Shown: positions 46,336-56,224 of the stretch, one piece after another | How positions within the stretch are numbered: position 1 is the stretch's first letter | How the letters are laid out: each line of letters opens with the position of its first letter | Origin: DAHVFK01 sp963755395 | GTDB taxonomy: Bacteria > Pseudomonadota > Gammaproteobacteria > Burkholderiales > SG8-39 | Direction: 5' to 3' | DNA length: 64,000 bases | NCBI GenBank assembly: GCA_963755395.1 | Contig: CAVWJJ010000003.1 | Coordinates: 496,001 to 560,000 of the forward strand | The notes under the pieces: generated by a model | Told to the model about the DNA's origin: nothing | Databases searched by the model: none | Seen by the model: the letters and a program-made list of their open reading frames with translations, nothing else | Made by a program: the position numbers and the translations under genes

Positions 46336-49033
46336 TCAGGCACGTCGGCAGAGTGACGCGAAAGCACGCGCCCGGGCCCTCGCCCGGCACCAGCGCGAGC
46401 GTGCCGCCGAGTCGGCGCATGATCTGCCCGCTGATCGCGAGCCCGAGCCCGGCGCCGCTCGCGCCGGTCTGGGTGTGCGCCCAGCCGCGCACGAACTTGG
46501 AAAAGATCCGCTCGCGCTCCTCGCCCCGGATGCCGGGCCCGTTGTCGGCGATCTCCACCTCGTACGCGCCTTCGCGCAGCGCGCTGCGAATCGTCACCTG
46601 CGGCGCGTCGCCAGTGTTGTACTTGATGGCGTTGGAGATCAGGTTGATGAACACCTGGCACAGCCGGTCCTCGTCCGCCTCCACAACCACGCCCTGCGCG
46701 CGTTCGAGGCTGTTCAGCTGCACCCGCGAGCCGGCCAGGCCGTGGCAGATGTGGATCGAGCGGTCGAGCGCGGCTTCCGGGTCGATCTGCGCGCGCGACC
46801 AGGCCGCCTCGCCGCGCTCGAGCAGGCTCAAGTCGAGCGTGCTGTCGAGCAGGCGCGTCAGGCGCACGGTTTCGTCGTGAATGATGCGCACGTAGCGCTG
46901 CGCCAGATCCCGGTCGAGCCCCGGCGCTTCGAGCAGGATCTGCGAGAACGAGCGGATCGAGGTCATCGGCGTGCGCACCTCGTGGCTCACCTGGCTGAGG
47001 AAGTCGTCCTTCTCCTGGTCCAGGCGCGTCAGGCGCGCGTTCGCGTCGCGCAGCTGGAGCGCGGCCGCCTCGAGCTGCCTGGATTTCTCCTGCAGCTGCC
47101 GGCTGTGCTCGCGCGCGCGCCGCGTTTCGTCGGCCATCTGCATCAGCTCGTCGAGGCCGATCGACTCGAGCGTCACCGCCTCCGAGATCATCGCGCGCGC
47201 CGAAGCCGCGCCGATGCTGCCCGCCAGCTTGCGCTCGAGCTGGGTGATGAAGGCGTCGTTGGCGATCGGCGGGCCGTGCTCCAGCCCCTGCTCGCGCGCC
47301 GCGCGCTCGAACTCGCGCCGCGTCTCGTCGGCGCCGAGAATGCGCTCGGCCAGCAGGCGCAAGTCCTCGGCGGTCGCGCTGCGCCGGATCAGCCCGGAGG
47401 CGGCCTCGGCCGGAGTGCGGAACACGTCGACGAACAGCGCCGCCTGCAGCCGCTCGATCGGGCGCGGCTCGCGCGCGAGCGAGCCCAGCACGAACAGCAG
47501 CGTGTTCACCGACAGGCTCCAGAACAGGGAATGCACCAGCGGATCGAATCCCGACAGGCCGAACAGCGCCTGCGGCCGCAGCAGCGCGAGGCCGAACGGC
47601 CCGCCGCGCAGCAACTCGGGCGAGAACACCACGCCGGCGCCGAGGCTGGGCAGGAAAAGCGTATAAGCCCACAGCACCGCGCCCGCCGCGAGGCCCGCGA
47701 TCGCGCCCGTGGCGTTGGCGTTGCGCCAGTACAGGCCGCCGATGAGGCTCGGCAGGAATTGCGCCACCCCGGCGAACGAGATCAGGCCGATCGCGGCCAG
47801 CGCCTCGCCCGTGCCGCTGAAGCGAAAGTAGAGGAACCCCAGCAGCATCAGGGCGCAGATGCTCGCGCGGCGGCTCCTGAGCAGGAAGCGGCGCACCTCG
47901 CCGCTCTCGTTCAGGTGCACCCAGCGAAAGCGCATCGCGAGTGGCATCAGCAGGTGGTTCGAGATCATGGTCGAAAGCGCGATGCAGGCGACGATCACCA
48001 TCGAGGTGGCGGAGGAGAAGCCGCCCAGGAACGCGAGCAGCGCCACCGCGTTCTGTCCGGCCCACATCGGCAGCGTCAGCACGAACATGTCGGGGTTGGA
48101 GCCCTTGGGCAGCAGGGAGAGGCCGGCGATCGCGATCGGCAGCACGAACAGCGTGATCAGGAACAGGTACAGTGGAAACAGCCACGACGCCATGCGCAGG
48201 TGGCGCTCGTCGGAGTTCTCCACCACGGTCACTTGGAACTGGCGCGGCAGGCACACGACCGCGGCCGCGGACAGGAAAGTGATGGCGAGCCAGCGCGAGC
48301 CGAAGGCGTCCGGCGCGTGTAGCAGGCGCGGCGCGGCGCGCGAGAAGCTGTCCGCGATCCCGTTGCAGATGCCCCACACCACCAGCACCCCGACCGCGAG
48401 CAGCGCCGCGAGCTTCACCACCGCCTCCAGCGCGATCGCCGCCACCACGCCGTGGTGCTGCTCCTTCGCGTCCACGTTGCGCGTGCCGAACAGGATCGTG
48501 AACAGCGCCATCCCCGCGGCAATCCAGAACGCGGCGTCGTAGCCGGTCGCGCCGCCCGTCAGCCCCAGCGGGTCCTCCGGCCCGGCGCTGGTGATCACCT
48601 CGATGCTCGAGGTCACGGCGCGCAGCTGCAGCGCGATGTAGGGCGTGACGCCGACCACCGCGATCGCGGTCGCGAGCGCGGCCAGTGGCGCGCTCTTGCC
48701 GAAACGCGAGGAAATCATGTCCGCGATCGAGGTCGCGCCGTGTACGTGGCCGATGCGCACCAGCTTGCGCAGCAGCACCCACCAGCCGGCGAACACCAGC
48801 GTCGGCCCGAGATAGATGGTGGCGAACTCGAGGCCGTTGCGCGCCGCCGAGCCCACTGCGCCGTAGAAGGTCCAGGACGTGCAGTAGATCGAGATCGAGA
48901 GCGTATACACGACCGGCGACTGCAGCCAGCCGAGGCGCCCGGCGCGCGCGCGCTGGTCGCCGACGAAGGCCACCGCGAACAGCAGCGCCACGTACAGCAG
49001 CGCGATCGGCAGGACGAGGTCGGCCGAGAGCAT
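46322..49033 (-). CDS. SLC5 (sodium/solute symporter)-histidine kinase fusion, CbrA-like
   Basis: A 903-residue protein. The first ~500 residues form about thirteen helices of the sodium:solute symporter family (SIYCTSWTFYGAVGSAARNGLEF, GGFSSATSMVIVACIALSTMISNHLLMP). A coiled-coil linker follows (EHSRQLQEKSRQLEAAALQLRDANARL). The kinase core has the H-box FLSQVSHEVRTPMTSIRSFSQ, N-box VFINLISNAIKYN, G1 EIADNGPGIRG and G2 GAGLGLAISGQI. CbrA-type proteins sense or transport solutes to control carbon use. Encoded after the small membrane protein and a CheY-like regulator. Confidence 0.92.
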   Translation of the reverse strand: MLSADLVLPIALLYVALLFAVAFVGDQRARAGRLGWLQSPVVYTLSISIYCTSWTFYGAVGSAARNGLEFATIYLGPTLVFAGWWVLLRKLVRIGHVHGATSIADMISSRFGKSAPLAALATAIAVVGVTPYIALQLRAVTSSIEVITSAGPEDPLGLTGGATGYDAAFWIAAGMALFTILFGTRNVDAKEQHHGVVAAIALEAVVKLAALLAVGVLVVWGICNGIADSFSRAAPRLLHAPDAFGSRWLAITFLSAAAVVCLPRQFQVTVVENSDERHLRMASWLFPLYLFLITLFVLPIAIAGLSLLPKGSNPDMFVLTLPMWAGQNAVALLAFLGGFSSATSMVIVACIALSTMISNHLLMPLAMRFRWVHLNESGEVRRFLLRSRRASICALMLLGFLYFRFSGTGEALAAIGLISFAGVAQFLPSLIGGLYWRNANATGAIAGLAAGAVLWAYTLFLPSLGAGVVFSPELLRGGPFGLALLRPQALFGLSGFDPLVHSLFWSLSVNTLLFVLGSLAREPRPIERLQAALFVDVFRTPAEAASGLIRRSATAEDLRLLAERILGADETRREFERAAREQGLEHGPPIANDAFITQLERKLAGSIGAASARAMISEAVTLESIGLDELMQMADETRRAREHSRQLQEKSRQLEAAALQLRDANARLTRLDQEKDDFLSQVSHEVRTPMTSIRSFSQILLEAPGLDRDLAQRYVRIIHDETVRLTRLLDSTLDLSLLERGEAAWSRAQIDPEAALDRSIHICHGLAGSRVQLNSLERAQGVVVEADEDRLCQVFINLISNAIKYNTGDAPQVTIRSALREGAYEVEIADNGPGIRGEERERIFSKFVRGWAHTQTGASGAGLGLAISGQIMRRLGGTLALVPGEGPGACFRVTLPTCLISAA

Positions 49034-49296
49034 CAGGCGGGCGGCGTCGGGTCCTCGGAGGACGGCGGCCGGGGCGCCAGCGCGCGCGCGAGCAGCGCCG
49101 CCGCGACGATCAGCCCGAGCCACGCCGCGAAGAGATAAATCACCAGCAGGGGCACCCCCGCGACGTCCACCGAAACCGCGAACGGCGCAATCACCGGCGG
49201 CAGCAGCAGGAACAGGCCGATGAGCGGCAGCAGGCGCGCGGCGTCGCGCGCGCGCGAGACGCGCTCGGGCGTGTCCGGAGTCGGCTCGGGTGCCAC
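49033..49296 (-). CDS. Small two-helix membrane protein linked to the symporter-kinase
   Basis: An 87-residue protein with two hydrophobic helices (LLPLIGLFLLLPPVIAPFAV, GVPLLVIYLFAAWLGLIVAAALLARAL) and a polar Pro-rich tail. Its stop overlaps the kinase ATG. The pairing resembles small subunits that accompany sodium:solute symporters (as YjcH with ActP), so it may be a symporter partner. That is inference from position and topology. Confidence 0.75.
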   Translation of the reverse strand: MAPEPTPDTPERVSRARDAARLLPLIGLFLLLPPVIAPFAVSVDVAGVPLLVIYLFAAWLGLIVAAALLARALAPRPPSSEDPTPPA

Positions 49297-49306
49297 CGCG
49301 CCCTCT

Positions 49307-49672
49307 TCAGCGCCGCGCGAGGCGGCGCACCGCCTCGAGCACGTCGGTGTTGGAGAACGGCTTGGTCATGAACCCCTCGACGCCGATCTGCTCGGCCAGC
49401 CGCCGGTCCTGGGGCTGGCCCTTGGCCGTGAGCACGATCACCGGCAGCGCGCGCAGCGCCGGGTCCGACTTCACCAGCTTGAGCACCTCGAAGCCGTTCT
49501 TCCTGGGCAGCATGAGATCGAGGATCATCAGGTCCGGCGCGGCGCGGCGCAGGCTGCGCAGCGCCTCTTCGCCGTCAAGCGCCGCGGACACCTCGAACCC
49601 GTCGCGGCTGAGCACGAAGCTCAGCGCCTTCACGATGTTCTGATCGTCCTCCGCGATCAGTACCCGGATCAC
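49307..49672 (-). CDS. CheY-like response regulator without output domain
   Basis: A 121-residue receiver domain: acidic pair AEDD at residues 7-10, phospho-acceptor Asp52 in MILDLMLPRKNGFEVLK, Thr in VIVLTAKG and Lys in GFMTKPFSNTDVLEAVRRL. No DNA-binding domain follows. First gene of the three-gene signalling run with the symporter-kinase, its likely partner. Confidence 0.9.
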   Translation of the reverse strand: MIRVLIAEDDQNIVKALSFVLSRDGFEVSAALDGEEALRSLRRAAPDLMILDLMLPRKNGFEVLKLVKSDPALRALPVIVLTAKGQPQDRRLAEQIGVEGFMTKPFSNTDVLEAVRRLARR

Positions 49673-49743
49673 GTCGCCCCTCCGTCACGCGCGTGCGCCA
49701 CTCGGCCAGTGTAGCGGTTTCGGTCCGGCGCGAACAGCGCGCC

Positions 49744-51087
49744 TCAGGCACCGACGACCGCGTCCTCCTGGCGGTACGCGCACTCGGCGCGCACGCAGAC
49801 TCGGCAGCTGGCGCCCACCGGCGCGGCGGGCGCGGCCGACGCAAGGTCGAGTCCGTCGCCGTACACCGTCTGGTCGGCGACCAGCGCGTCGCAGGCGAGC
49901 ATCAGCGACACCAGGCGCCTTGGCATCGGGAACGCGGGCGCGCGTTTCTCGAGCGTGCGCGCGACGAACAGGAACCGCTCGCCGTCGGGAAACTGCGCGA
50001 GCTGGCGCACGACCGTGCCAGGCGACTGCAACGCCTGGTACACCGCCCACAGCGGGCAGGCGCCGCCGTGGCGCGGCAGCGGCAGGCGCGGCAGCGGGAA
50101 GCGCGCAGTCGTGAACCCGGCGCCGTCGACGCGCATCAGCGCGAAGGGGATGCCCTCAGCACCCGGGCGGCGCAACGTCAGGAGGCGCTGGCAGACCTGC
50201 TCGACGCTCGCCTCGAACTGCCGGCCGAGCGCGTCGATGTCGTAGCGCAGGCTGCGCGCAGCCGCGAGAAATGGTTCGTACGGCATCAGCGCCGCGCCGG
50301 CAAGATAGGACTCGAGCGCGCGCCGCGCGCCGCGCCGCGCGGCGTCGCTCGTCAGCAGCGGCGAGGCCTCGAGCTGCGCCGCGAGCGGCCCGTCGAGGGA
50401 CGCCTCCGGCTGCTCGAGCGAAGGAAAGTAATTGCCGTGGTCGAACAGGAAGTCCTCCACTTCGTAGACGGGCGTGCCCGGGCGCGTGCCGGCGCGCGCC
50501 GCGGCGAAGAACCCGGCCAGCTCGCGCGCGACGTCGGCCAGGCGCCGGCTCTCGGCTCCGACGATCGACACGAAGCGCCGCTGAGGTTCCTCCGCGAGCC
50601 CGTCCGCGCTCTGCAGGATCTCGGCCGACGAGCGGATCACCGTCGCGCGCGTGAGCAGGTCGTGCACCGCGTCGGCGAGGAACGGATCCTGGTGCAACCG
50701 GTCGGTGAGCGCGTTCACGGCCCGGCCGCGGTCGAGCCAGGCGCGGTGCAGCGCCACCAGCGCGCGCGCCCAGCCCGGGTGGCGGCCGGCGAGGTCGGCC
50801 GCCGAGCCGGGGTCGAGCCGCAGCGCGGCGAGCAGCGGCTCCGCGCTGAGCTCGGCCAGCTCGCCGAGCAGCCGCCGCTCGGCCTTGCCGTCGAGCTCGT
50901 CGACGGCAAGGCCGAGCGCATCGGCGATGCGCTTGAGCAGGCCGCCGCCGATGTTGCGCTTGCCCGCCTCGATCAGATTCAGGTACGAGGCCGAAATCCC
51001 GAGCGTCGCCGACAGCCCCGACTGCGTGATCCCGAGCGCGCGCCGGCGATCGCGGATCTTGGGCCCGATGAGGGGCACCCGGTTCAT
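49744..51087 (-). CDS. ScfR-type short-chain fatty acid metabolism regulator (HTH-XRE)
   Basis: A 447-residue protein. An N-terminal HTH (LIGPKIRDRRRALGITQSGLSATLGISASYLNLIEAGKRNIGGGLLKRIADALG) precedes a long region typical of PrpR/PccR/ScfR proteins: GAGFTTARFPLPRLPLPRHGGACPLWAVYQALQSPGTVVRQLAQFPDGERFLFVART. A C-terminal cysteine set (SCRVCVRAECAYRQ) fits an iron-sulfur or CoA-sensing site. It is divergent from the second liv operon and may control it. Confidence 0.88.
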   Translation of the reverse strand: MNRVPLIGPKIRDRRRALGITQSGLSATLGISASYLNLIEAGKRNIGGGLLKRIADALGLAVDELDGKAERRLLGELAELSAEPLLAALRLDPGSAADLAGRHPGWARALVALHRAWLDRGRAVNALTDRLHQDPFLADAVHDLLTRATVIRSSAEILQSADGLAEEPQRRFVSIVGAESRRLADVARELAGFFAAARAGTRPGTPVYEVEDFLFDHGNYFPSLEQPEASLDGPLAAQLEASPLLTSDAARRGARRALESYLAGAALMPYEPFLAAARSLRYDIDALGRQFEASVEQVCQRLLTLRRPGAEGIPFALMRVDGAGFTTARFPLPRLPLPRHGGACPLWAVYQALQSPGTVVRQLAQFPDGERFLFVARTLEKRAPAFPMPRRLVSLMLACDALVADQTVYGDGLDLASAAPAAPVGASCRVCVRAECAYRQEDAVVGA

Positions 51088-51172
51088 CGCGCTCCCCGCC
51101 GGCGATATTGCAGCGCAAGGTCGAATATCGACGAAATTTTCTGCATGGGTGTCAAGGATACACAAAAATTCT

Positions 51173-51194
51173 CAATACACTCAATGCGCTATTG
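51173..51194. promoter_or_regulatory. Inverted repeat between ScfR-type gene and second binding protein
   Basis: CAATA, twelve bases, TATTG, within an AT-rich patch (51150-51200) of a GC-rich divergent region. It lies about 60 bases before the second binding-protein gene and 90 before the regulator. A possible operator; weak because the half-sites are short. Confidence 0.35.
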
Positions 51195-51255
51195 TCTTAT
51201 TGACAGCCGTCACCGAGGATTCCGAGCGCGGTTTTCCATATGGAGGAGACGACTG

Positions 51256-52604
51256 ATGACTAACAAACTGAAGAACGCCAGCCGGCGGCAGATGCTCAAG
51301 GCCGGCACCCTGGTCGGCGCCGGCCTCGCCGCGCCGTCGCTATTGCTGCCCAGCCGCAGCTGGGCGGCGGGCGAGCCGCCGCTGGGAACCTGGCCCGCCG
51401 GCTCCAAGGGTCACACGGTGTACATCGGCGCGACCGTGCCGCGCACCGGCGCCTACGCGGTGCAGGGCGAGGACGAGCTGAAGGGCATGCAGCTCGCCGT
51501 CGAGCACATCAACGAAGGCCATCCCCTGATCCGCAAGATCGCGCCCCACACCAGGAAGGGCGTGCTCGGCAAGAAGGTCGAGCTGCTGGTGTCCGACTCC
51601 GGCGCCAAGCCGAACAACGCGGTGCAGGATCAGCAGCGCTTCATCACCGAGAACAAGATCGTGCTGATGACCGGATCGACTTCGAGCGCGGTCGCGGTCG
51701 CGCTGAACAAGCTCGCCCAGCGCGAGAAGGTGCTCTATGCAGTCGGCGATCTCCGGCTCGAACGACACCACCGGCAAGGACTGCGCGCGCTACAGCTTCC
51801 GCCAGTGCTTCTACGGCGAGACCGCGGCCAACGCGATCGGCCCGGTGCTGATCAAGAACTTCGGCAAGAACCGCAAGGCCGCGTTCATGACGCCGGACTA
51901 CACCTACGGCCACACGGTCACCAAGTCGGTGAACGACTATCTGAGCGCGAACGCCGGCTGGACGATGGTGACCAACCAGGTCTCGCCGCTCGGCACGCCG
52001 GACTTCAGCTCGTACCTGACCAACATCGCCAACTCCGGCGCCGAGTTCATCATCAACGTGAACTGGGGGCGCGACGCCGTGCTGTCGATCCAGCAGGCCA
52101 AGCAGTTCGGATCCTGACGCCGAAGATGGGCTGGTGATCCCCTACCAGATCCCGTTCCTCGCCAAGGAAGTGGGCCCGGCGCTTACCGAGGGCGTGTACG
52201 CCGCGACCGACTTCTGGTGGACGCTGGAGGACAAGTACCCGCTCGCCAAGATGTTCGTCGAGGCGTTCGACAAGAAGTACGGCTACAAGCCCGAGTGGGG
52301 CGCGAACAACGCCTACATGCAGTTCGCGATCTGGGCGCGCATGGTCGAAGAGGCGGAGACCTTCTACCCGCCGTCGGTGATCAAGGCCTACGAGAAGGGC
52401 GAAACTTTCGAGTCCACCGTCGGTCCGGTGCACTTCCGCCCCGAGGATCACCAGCTGGTGCGTCCGGTGGTCATCGTGCGCGGCAAGAAGCCGAGCGACA
52501 TGAGGAACAGCGAGGACTACTGGGAGGTCACCGAGGTGGTACCCGGCGGACCGCTGATGCAGAAGCCCGACGCGTTCGGCTGCAAGCTCGGCGACTACAC
52601 CTAG
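51256..52604 (+). CDS. Branched-chain amino acid-type ABC substrate-binding protein (set 2), broken by indels
   Basis: ATG at 51256 after GGAGGAGACGACTG. A Tat-like N-terminus (ASRRQMLKAGTLVGAGLAAPSLLL) precedes GHTVYIGATVPRTGAYAVQGEDELKGMQLAVEHINEGHP. Breaks occur near 51738 (one extra base), and near 52110 and 52130 (one missing base each), the last two giving a short stop. Conserved stretches then continue to GANNAYMQFAIWARMVEEAETFYPP and FRPEDHQLVRPVVIVRGKKPSDM, ending GCKLGDYT. About 448 residues when joined. Ligand unknown; amides and short acids are possible for this subgroup. Confidence 0.85.
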
Positions 52605-52630
52605 GATAAGATCCGACTTGCGCCGCAGGC

Positions 52631-52658
52631 GCCGCAGCCGGCAGACGCCGGCTGCGGC
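52631..52658 (+). other. GC-rich hairpin between binding protein and permease genes
   Basis: GCCGCAGCCGGC, AGAC, GCCGGCTGCGGC: a perfect 12-bp stem with four-base loop. No T-run follows, so it is not a standard terminator. It may protect the 3' end of the binding-protein mRNA or attenuate downstream expression, a common arrangement for abundant binding proteins. Confidence 0.7.
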
Positions 52659-52679
52659 ATTCCTGCGCGCCTGCGCCGC

Positions 52680-53561
52680 ATGATCACCTGGTCTAATTTC
52701 ATCTCGCAGCTGTTCAACGGCCTGGCGCTGGGCGCGCTGCTCGCGCTCATCAGCTCCGGGCTGACGATCATCTACGGCACGCTCGGCGTGCTGAACCTGG
52801 CGCACGGCGCCATGTTCATGCTCGGCGGCTACGCCGGATACGTCGCCTACCAGTGCACCGGTTCCTTCGTCGTGGCCGTGATCGCCGGCACGCGTGTTCC
52901 TGTTCATCGTCGGCATCGTGATGGAACGCGTGATCATCCGGCACTTCTACAAGCGCCCGCCCGAGGACCAGCTGCTGGTCACCTTCGGGCTCGGCGATCT
53001 GCTTCGTCGAGCTGGTGCGCTTCTTCTTCTCCAGCCTGTCGAAGACCGTGCCGGCGCCGAAGATCTTCGCCGGCATCACCAACGCTCGGCTTCATGTTCT
53101 ACCCGACCTACCGCCTGGCCGTGGTCGGCATCGTCGCGGTCGCGCTGCTGGCGCTGTTCCTGGTGCTGTACCGGACCCGGCTCGGCCTCATCGTGCGCGC
53201 GGGCATCGAGGATTCGGTCATGGTCGATTCGCTCGGGCATCAACGTCGACCGCGTGTTCATGCTGGTGTTCGGCATCGGCGCGATGGCGGCCGGCTTCGC
53301 CGGCATCGTGAACGCGCCGGTGGTCTCGCTCACGCCCGACATGGGCGAGGCGATCCTGGTGCAGACCTTCGTCGTGGTCGTGATCGGCGGCGTCGGCTCG
53401 TTCCCCGGCGCCGTGCTCGGCGGCCTGATCGCCGGGCGAGATCATCAGCATCACCTCGATGTTCAATCCCGGCTACGCCTACGTCATGCTGTTCGCGGCG
53501 ATGACGCTGGTGCTCGTCGTGCGTCCGCGCGGGCTGCTCGGCGCGCAAGGGACGCGAATGA
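52680..53561 (+). CDS. LivH-type ABC permease (set 2), several indels
   Basis: ATG at 52680: ITWSNFISQLFNGLALGALLALISSGLTIIYGTLGVLNLAHGAMFMLGGY is intact. Breaks then occur near 52890, 53000, 53083, 53236, 53436 and 53546, mostly one extra C or G each. Between them the conserved permease continues: FLFIVGIVMERVIIRHFYKRPPEDQLLVTFG, YRTRLGLIVRAGIEDSVMVDSLG, VVIGGVGSFPGAVLGG and SMFNPGYAYVMLFAAMTLVLVVRPRGLLGA. The expected stop overlaps the next ATG at 53558. Confidence 0.82.
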
Positions 53562-54708
53562 ACGCCGATCGCCTGGGCACCACGCAGCGCCGCTTCCTGG
53601 TCGAAGCGCTGACCGCGGCCGCCCTGATCGCCGCGCCGTTCGTGCTGCCGTACTTCGGCGCCGCGCCCGACACCGTCAACCGCATCCTGGTCTGGGGCCT
53701 GTTCGGCATCGGCTTCGACATCCTGTTCGGCTACACCGGGCTGCTCTCGTTCGGCCAGTCGGCGCTCTACGGCACCGGCGGCATGCGTCTCCGCCTACCT
53801 GCTCACGCAGGCGGGGTTCCCCTACGTCGTTCCCGCCTCCTCGTCGGCATGGCCAGCCGCTGCGGTGGTCGGCTACCTGGTCGGGCTGATCGCGCTGCGC
53901 CGCACCGGGATCTACTTCGCCATGATCACGGTCGCGATCGCGGAGGTGTTCTTCTTCGTCGAGTTCAACCCGCTGTCGCGCTGGACCGGCGGCGAGAACG
54001 GGCTGCCCGGGGTGCCCGCGCCCTCGCTCTACCTCGGCTTCACCACGCTGCATTTCAAGACCGGCTGGTCGCTCTATCCGTTTCTTGCGTTCTGCTATTT
54101 CGTCGGCATCGTGATCGCGCTGCGGATCGTGCGCTCGCCGGTCGGCGCGATCCTGCGCGCGATCCGCGAGAACCCGCTGCGCGCGGCGGCCGTCGGGCAC
54201 AACATCCACGGCTACAAGCTGGCCGCGTTCGTCATCGCCGCGGCCTACGCGCGGCCTCGCCGGCGGCCTGCTCGGCGTGATGCAAGGCTTCATGCCGCCC
54301 GACGCGTTCATGTTCGACACCTCGGGCCAGCTCGTGATGCAGACCGCGATCGGCGGCATCGGCACGCTGTTCGGCCCGCTGCTCGGCGCGGGCGTATGGC
54401 TGTTCCTGCAGGACTTCCTGCAGGCCACGCTCAAGCTCGGGGCGACCTGGAAGCTGGTGCTCGGACTGGTCTTCGTGCTGCTGGTGTTTTTCCTGCGCCA
54501 CGGCCTGATCGGCGGCATCCGCGCCCTCTACGGCCTTGCCGGCGGCAAGCCGGCGCCCGCCGCGGCGAAGGACGAGGCGCCGGTGCCTGACGAAGCGCCG
54601 GACGCGCCGCCGGGCGCGGTCGCGCAGCCCGCGGCGCCCGTGACGCCTGGCGCGGCACCGCGCCGCGCGCAACTTCAGCGGCCCCATCCTGCAGACGCCG
54701 CGGCCTGA
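53558..54708 (+). CDS. LivM-type ABC permease (set 2), several indels
   Basis: ATG at 53558 begins MNADRLGTTQRRFLVEALTAAALIAAPFVLPYFG. GLFGIGFDILFGYTGLLSFGQSALYG is followed by breaks near 53787 and 53857. Conserved stretches continue (GYLVGLIALRRTGIYFAMITVAIAEVFFFVEFNPLS, SPVGAILRAIRENPLRAAAVGHNIHGYKLAAFVIA), another break near 54250, then LGAGVWLFLQDFLQATLKLGATWKLVLGLVFVLLVFFLRHGLIGGI. It ends in an unusual Ala/Pro/Glu-rich tail of about 50 residues; part of this may belong to the next gene's start if another indel is present. Confidence 0.8.
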
Positions 54709-55447
54709 GCAAGCACTACGGCGGCATCGTCGCCAACGCCGACATCGAGTTCAGCGTCGAGGCGGGGGAGCTGCGCGGCATCATCGGCCCGAACGGCGCC
54801 GGCAAGTCGACTTTCTTCAAGATGCTGACCTGCGAGGTGCCGCCGAGTGCGGGCACGATCACGTTCGAGGGCCGCGACATCACCGGCATGAGCGTGACCG
54901 AAGTCTGCCAGCTCGGGCTCACCAAGAGCTACCAGGTCAACCAGCTGTTCAACCGTCTGACGGTGCGCGAGAACCTGACCATCTCGGCACTGGCCGAGCT
55001 GCGCGGCAAGTTCAGGCTCGACGTGCTGCGCAACCTGTCGACGATCCCCGGCCTGGAGGAGCAGGTCGAGCACACGCTCGAGCTGGTCAACCTGACCGGG
55101 CGCGTCGACACGCCGGTGTCGCAGCTCGCCTACGGCGAGAAGCGCCGGCTGGAGGTCGGGCCTCGCGCTCGCCTCCTCTCCCAGCCTGCTGCTGCTCGAC
55201 GAGCCGCTCGCGGGCATGAGCCCGCGCGAGCGGGTCGAGACGGTCAGGCTGCTCAAGTCGATCGGCCAGCGGGCGCACCATGATCATCATCGACCACGAC
55301 ATGGACTCGCTGTTCGAGCTGGCCGAGCGCATCACCGTGCTGCAGGAGGGGCGCGTGCTGGTCGAGGGCACGCCGGACGAGATCAAGCGCAACGCGGAGG
55401 TGCAGGAAGCCTACCTCGGCGGCGTGCACGAGGAGTTCGCCGCATGA
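54682..55447 (+). CDS. LivG-type ABC ATPase (set 2), several indels, start uncertain
   Basis: A clear start codon is not visible; coding resemblance begins near ILQT at 54682. An extra C near 54698 separates this from GLSKHYGGIVANADIEFSVEAGELRGIIGPNGAGKSTFFKML with Walker A. TITFEGRDITGMSVTEVCQLGLTKSYQVNQLFNRLTVREN, QLAYGEKRRLEVG, LLLLDEPLAGMSPRERVETVRLLKSIGQR and MIIIDHDMDSLFELAERITVLQ follow, with breaks near 55160 and 55265 (GGC read as GGGC). It ends at a TGA overlapping livF. Confidence 0.82.
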
Positions 55448-56145
55448 GCCTGCTCGAGGTCAAGGGGCTGAACAGCTACTACGGGGATTCGCACATCCTG
55501 TTCGACGTCGGCGCTGCGCGTCGACAAGCAACGAGGTCGTGGCGCTGCTCGGGCGCAACGGCGCCGGCAAGAGCACGACGCTGAAGAGCCTGATGGGAGT
55601 GGTGACGCCGCGCTCGGGCTCGGTGCGGCTCGACGGGACCGAGATGGCGGGCCGCAAGAGCCACGCCATCGCGCGCGCCGGCATGCAGCTGGTGCACGAG
55701 GAGCGGCGCATCTTCGGCAGCCTCGACGTCGAGGAGAACCTGCTCCTCGCCGGACTCTCGGCGCAGAACAAATGGCCGCTCGAGCGCGTCTACGGGATGT
55801 TCCCGCGCCTCAGGGAGCGCCGTCGCAGCCGCGGCACCGACCTCTCGGGCGGCGAGCAGCAAATGCTCGCGATCGCGCGCGCGCTGGTGCGCGACCCGAA
55901 GATCATCCTGCTCGACGAGCCCTTCGAGGGCCTCGCGCCGGTGATCGTGCCAGTACCTGATGGGCGCCTGCCGCGAGCTCGCCGCAGCCGGGCAGACGAT
56001 CGTGCTGGTCGAACAGAACATCGCCGCCACCCTCGCCCTCGCGCAGCGCGTCTATATCCTCAACAACGGCCACATCGTGTGGGAAGGCGCCACGCGCGAG
56101 CTCAGGGCCAACCCCGAGATCCTGCACCAGCACCTGGGCGTCTGA
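55444..56145 (+). CDS. LivF-type ABC ATPase (set 2), three indels
   Basis: ATG at 55444: MSLLEVKGLNSYYGDSHILFDV. Breaks near 55510 and 55528 separate this from EVVALLGRNGAGKSTTLKSLMGVVTPRSGSVRLDGTEM. LSGGEQQMLAIARALVRDPKIILLDEPFEGLAPVIV is intact to a further extra C near 55950, after which LMGACRELAAAGQTIVLVEQNIAATLALAQRVYILNNGHIVWEG completes the protein. Last gene of set 2. Confidence 0.85.
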
Positions 56146-56224
56146 GGGGTCCGAGGCGCCTTGACGGGCGCGGCGCGCGGGGCGCAGCATGCCGCGCATA
56201 CCCGACCAGAAGGAGGAGATGCTC

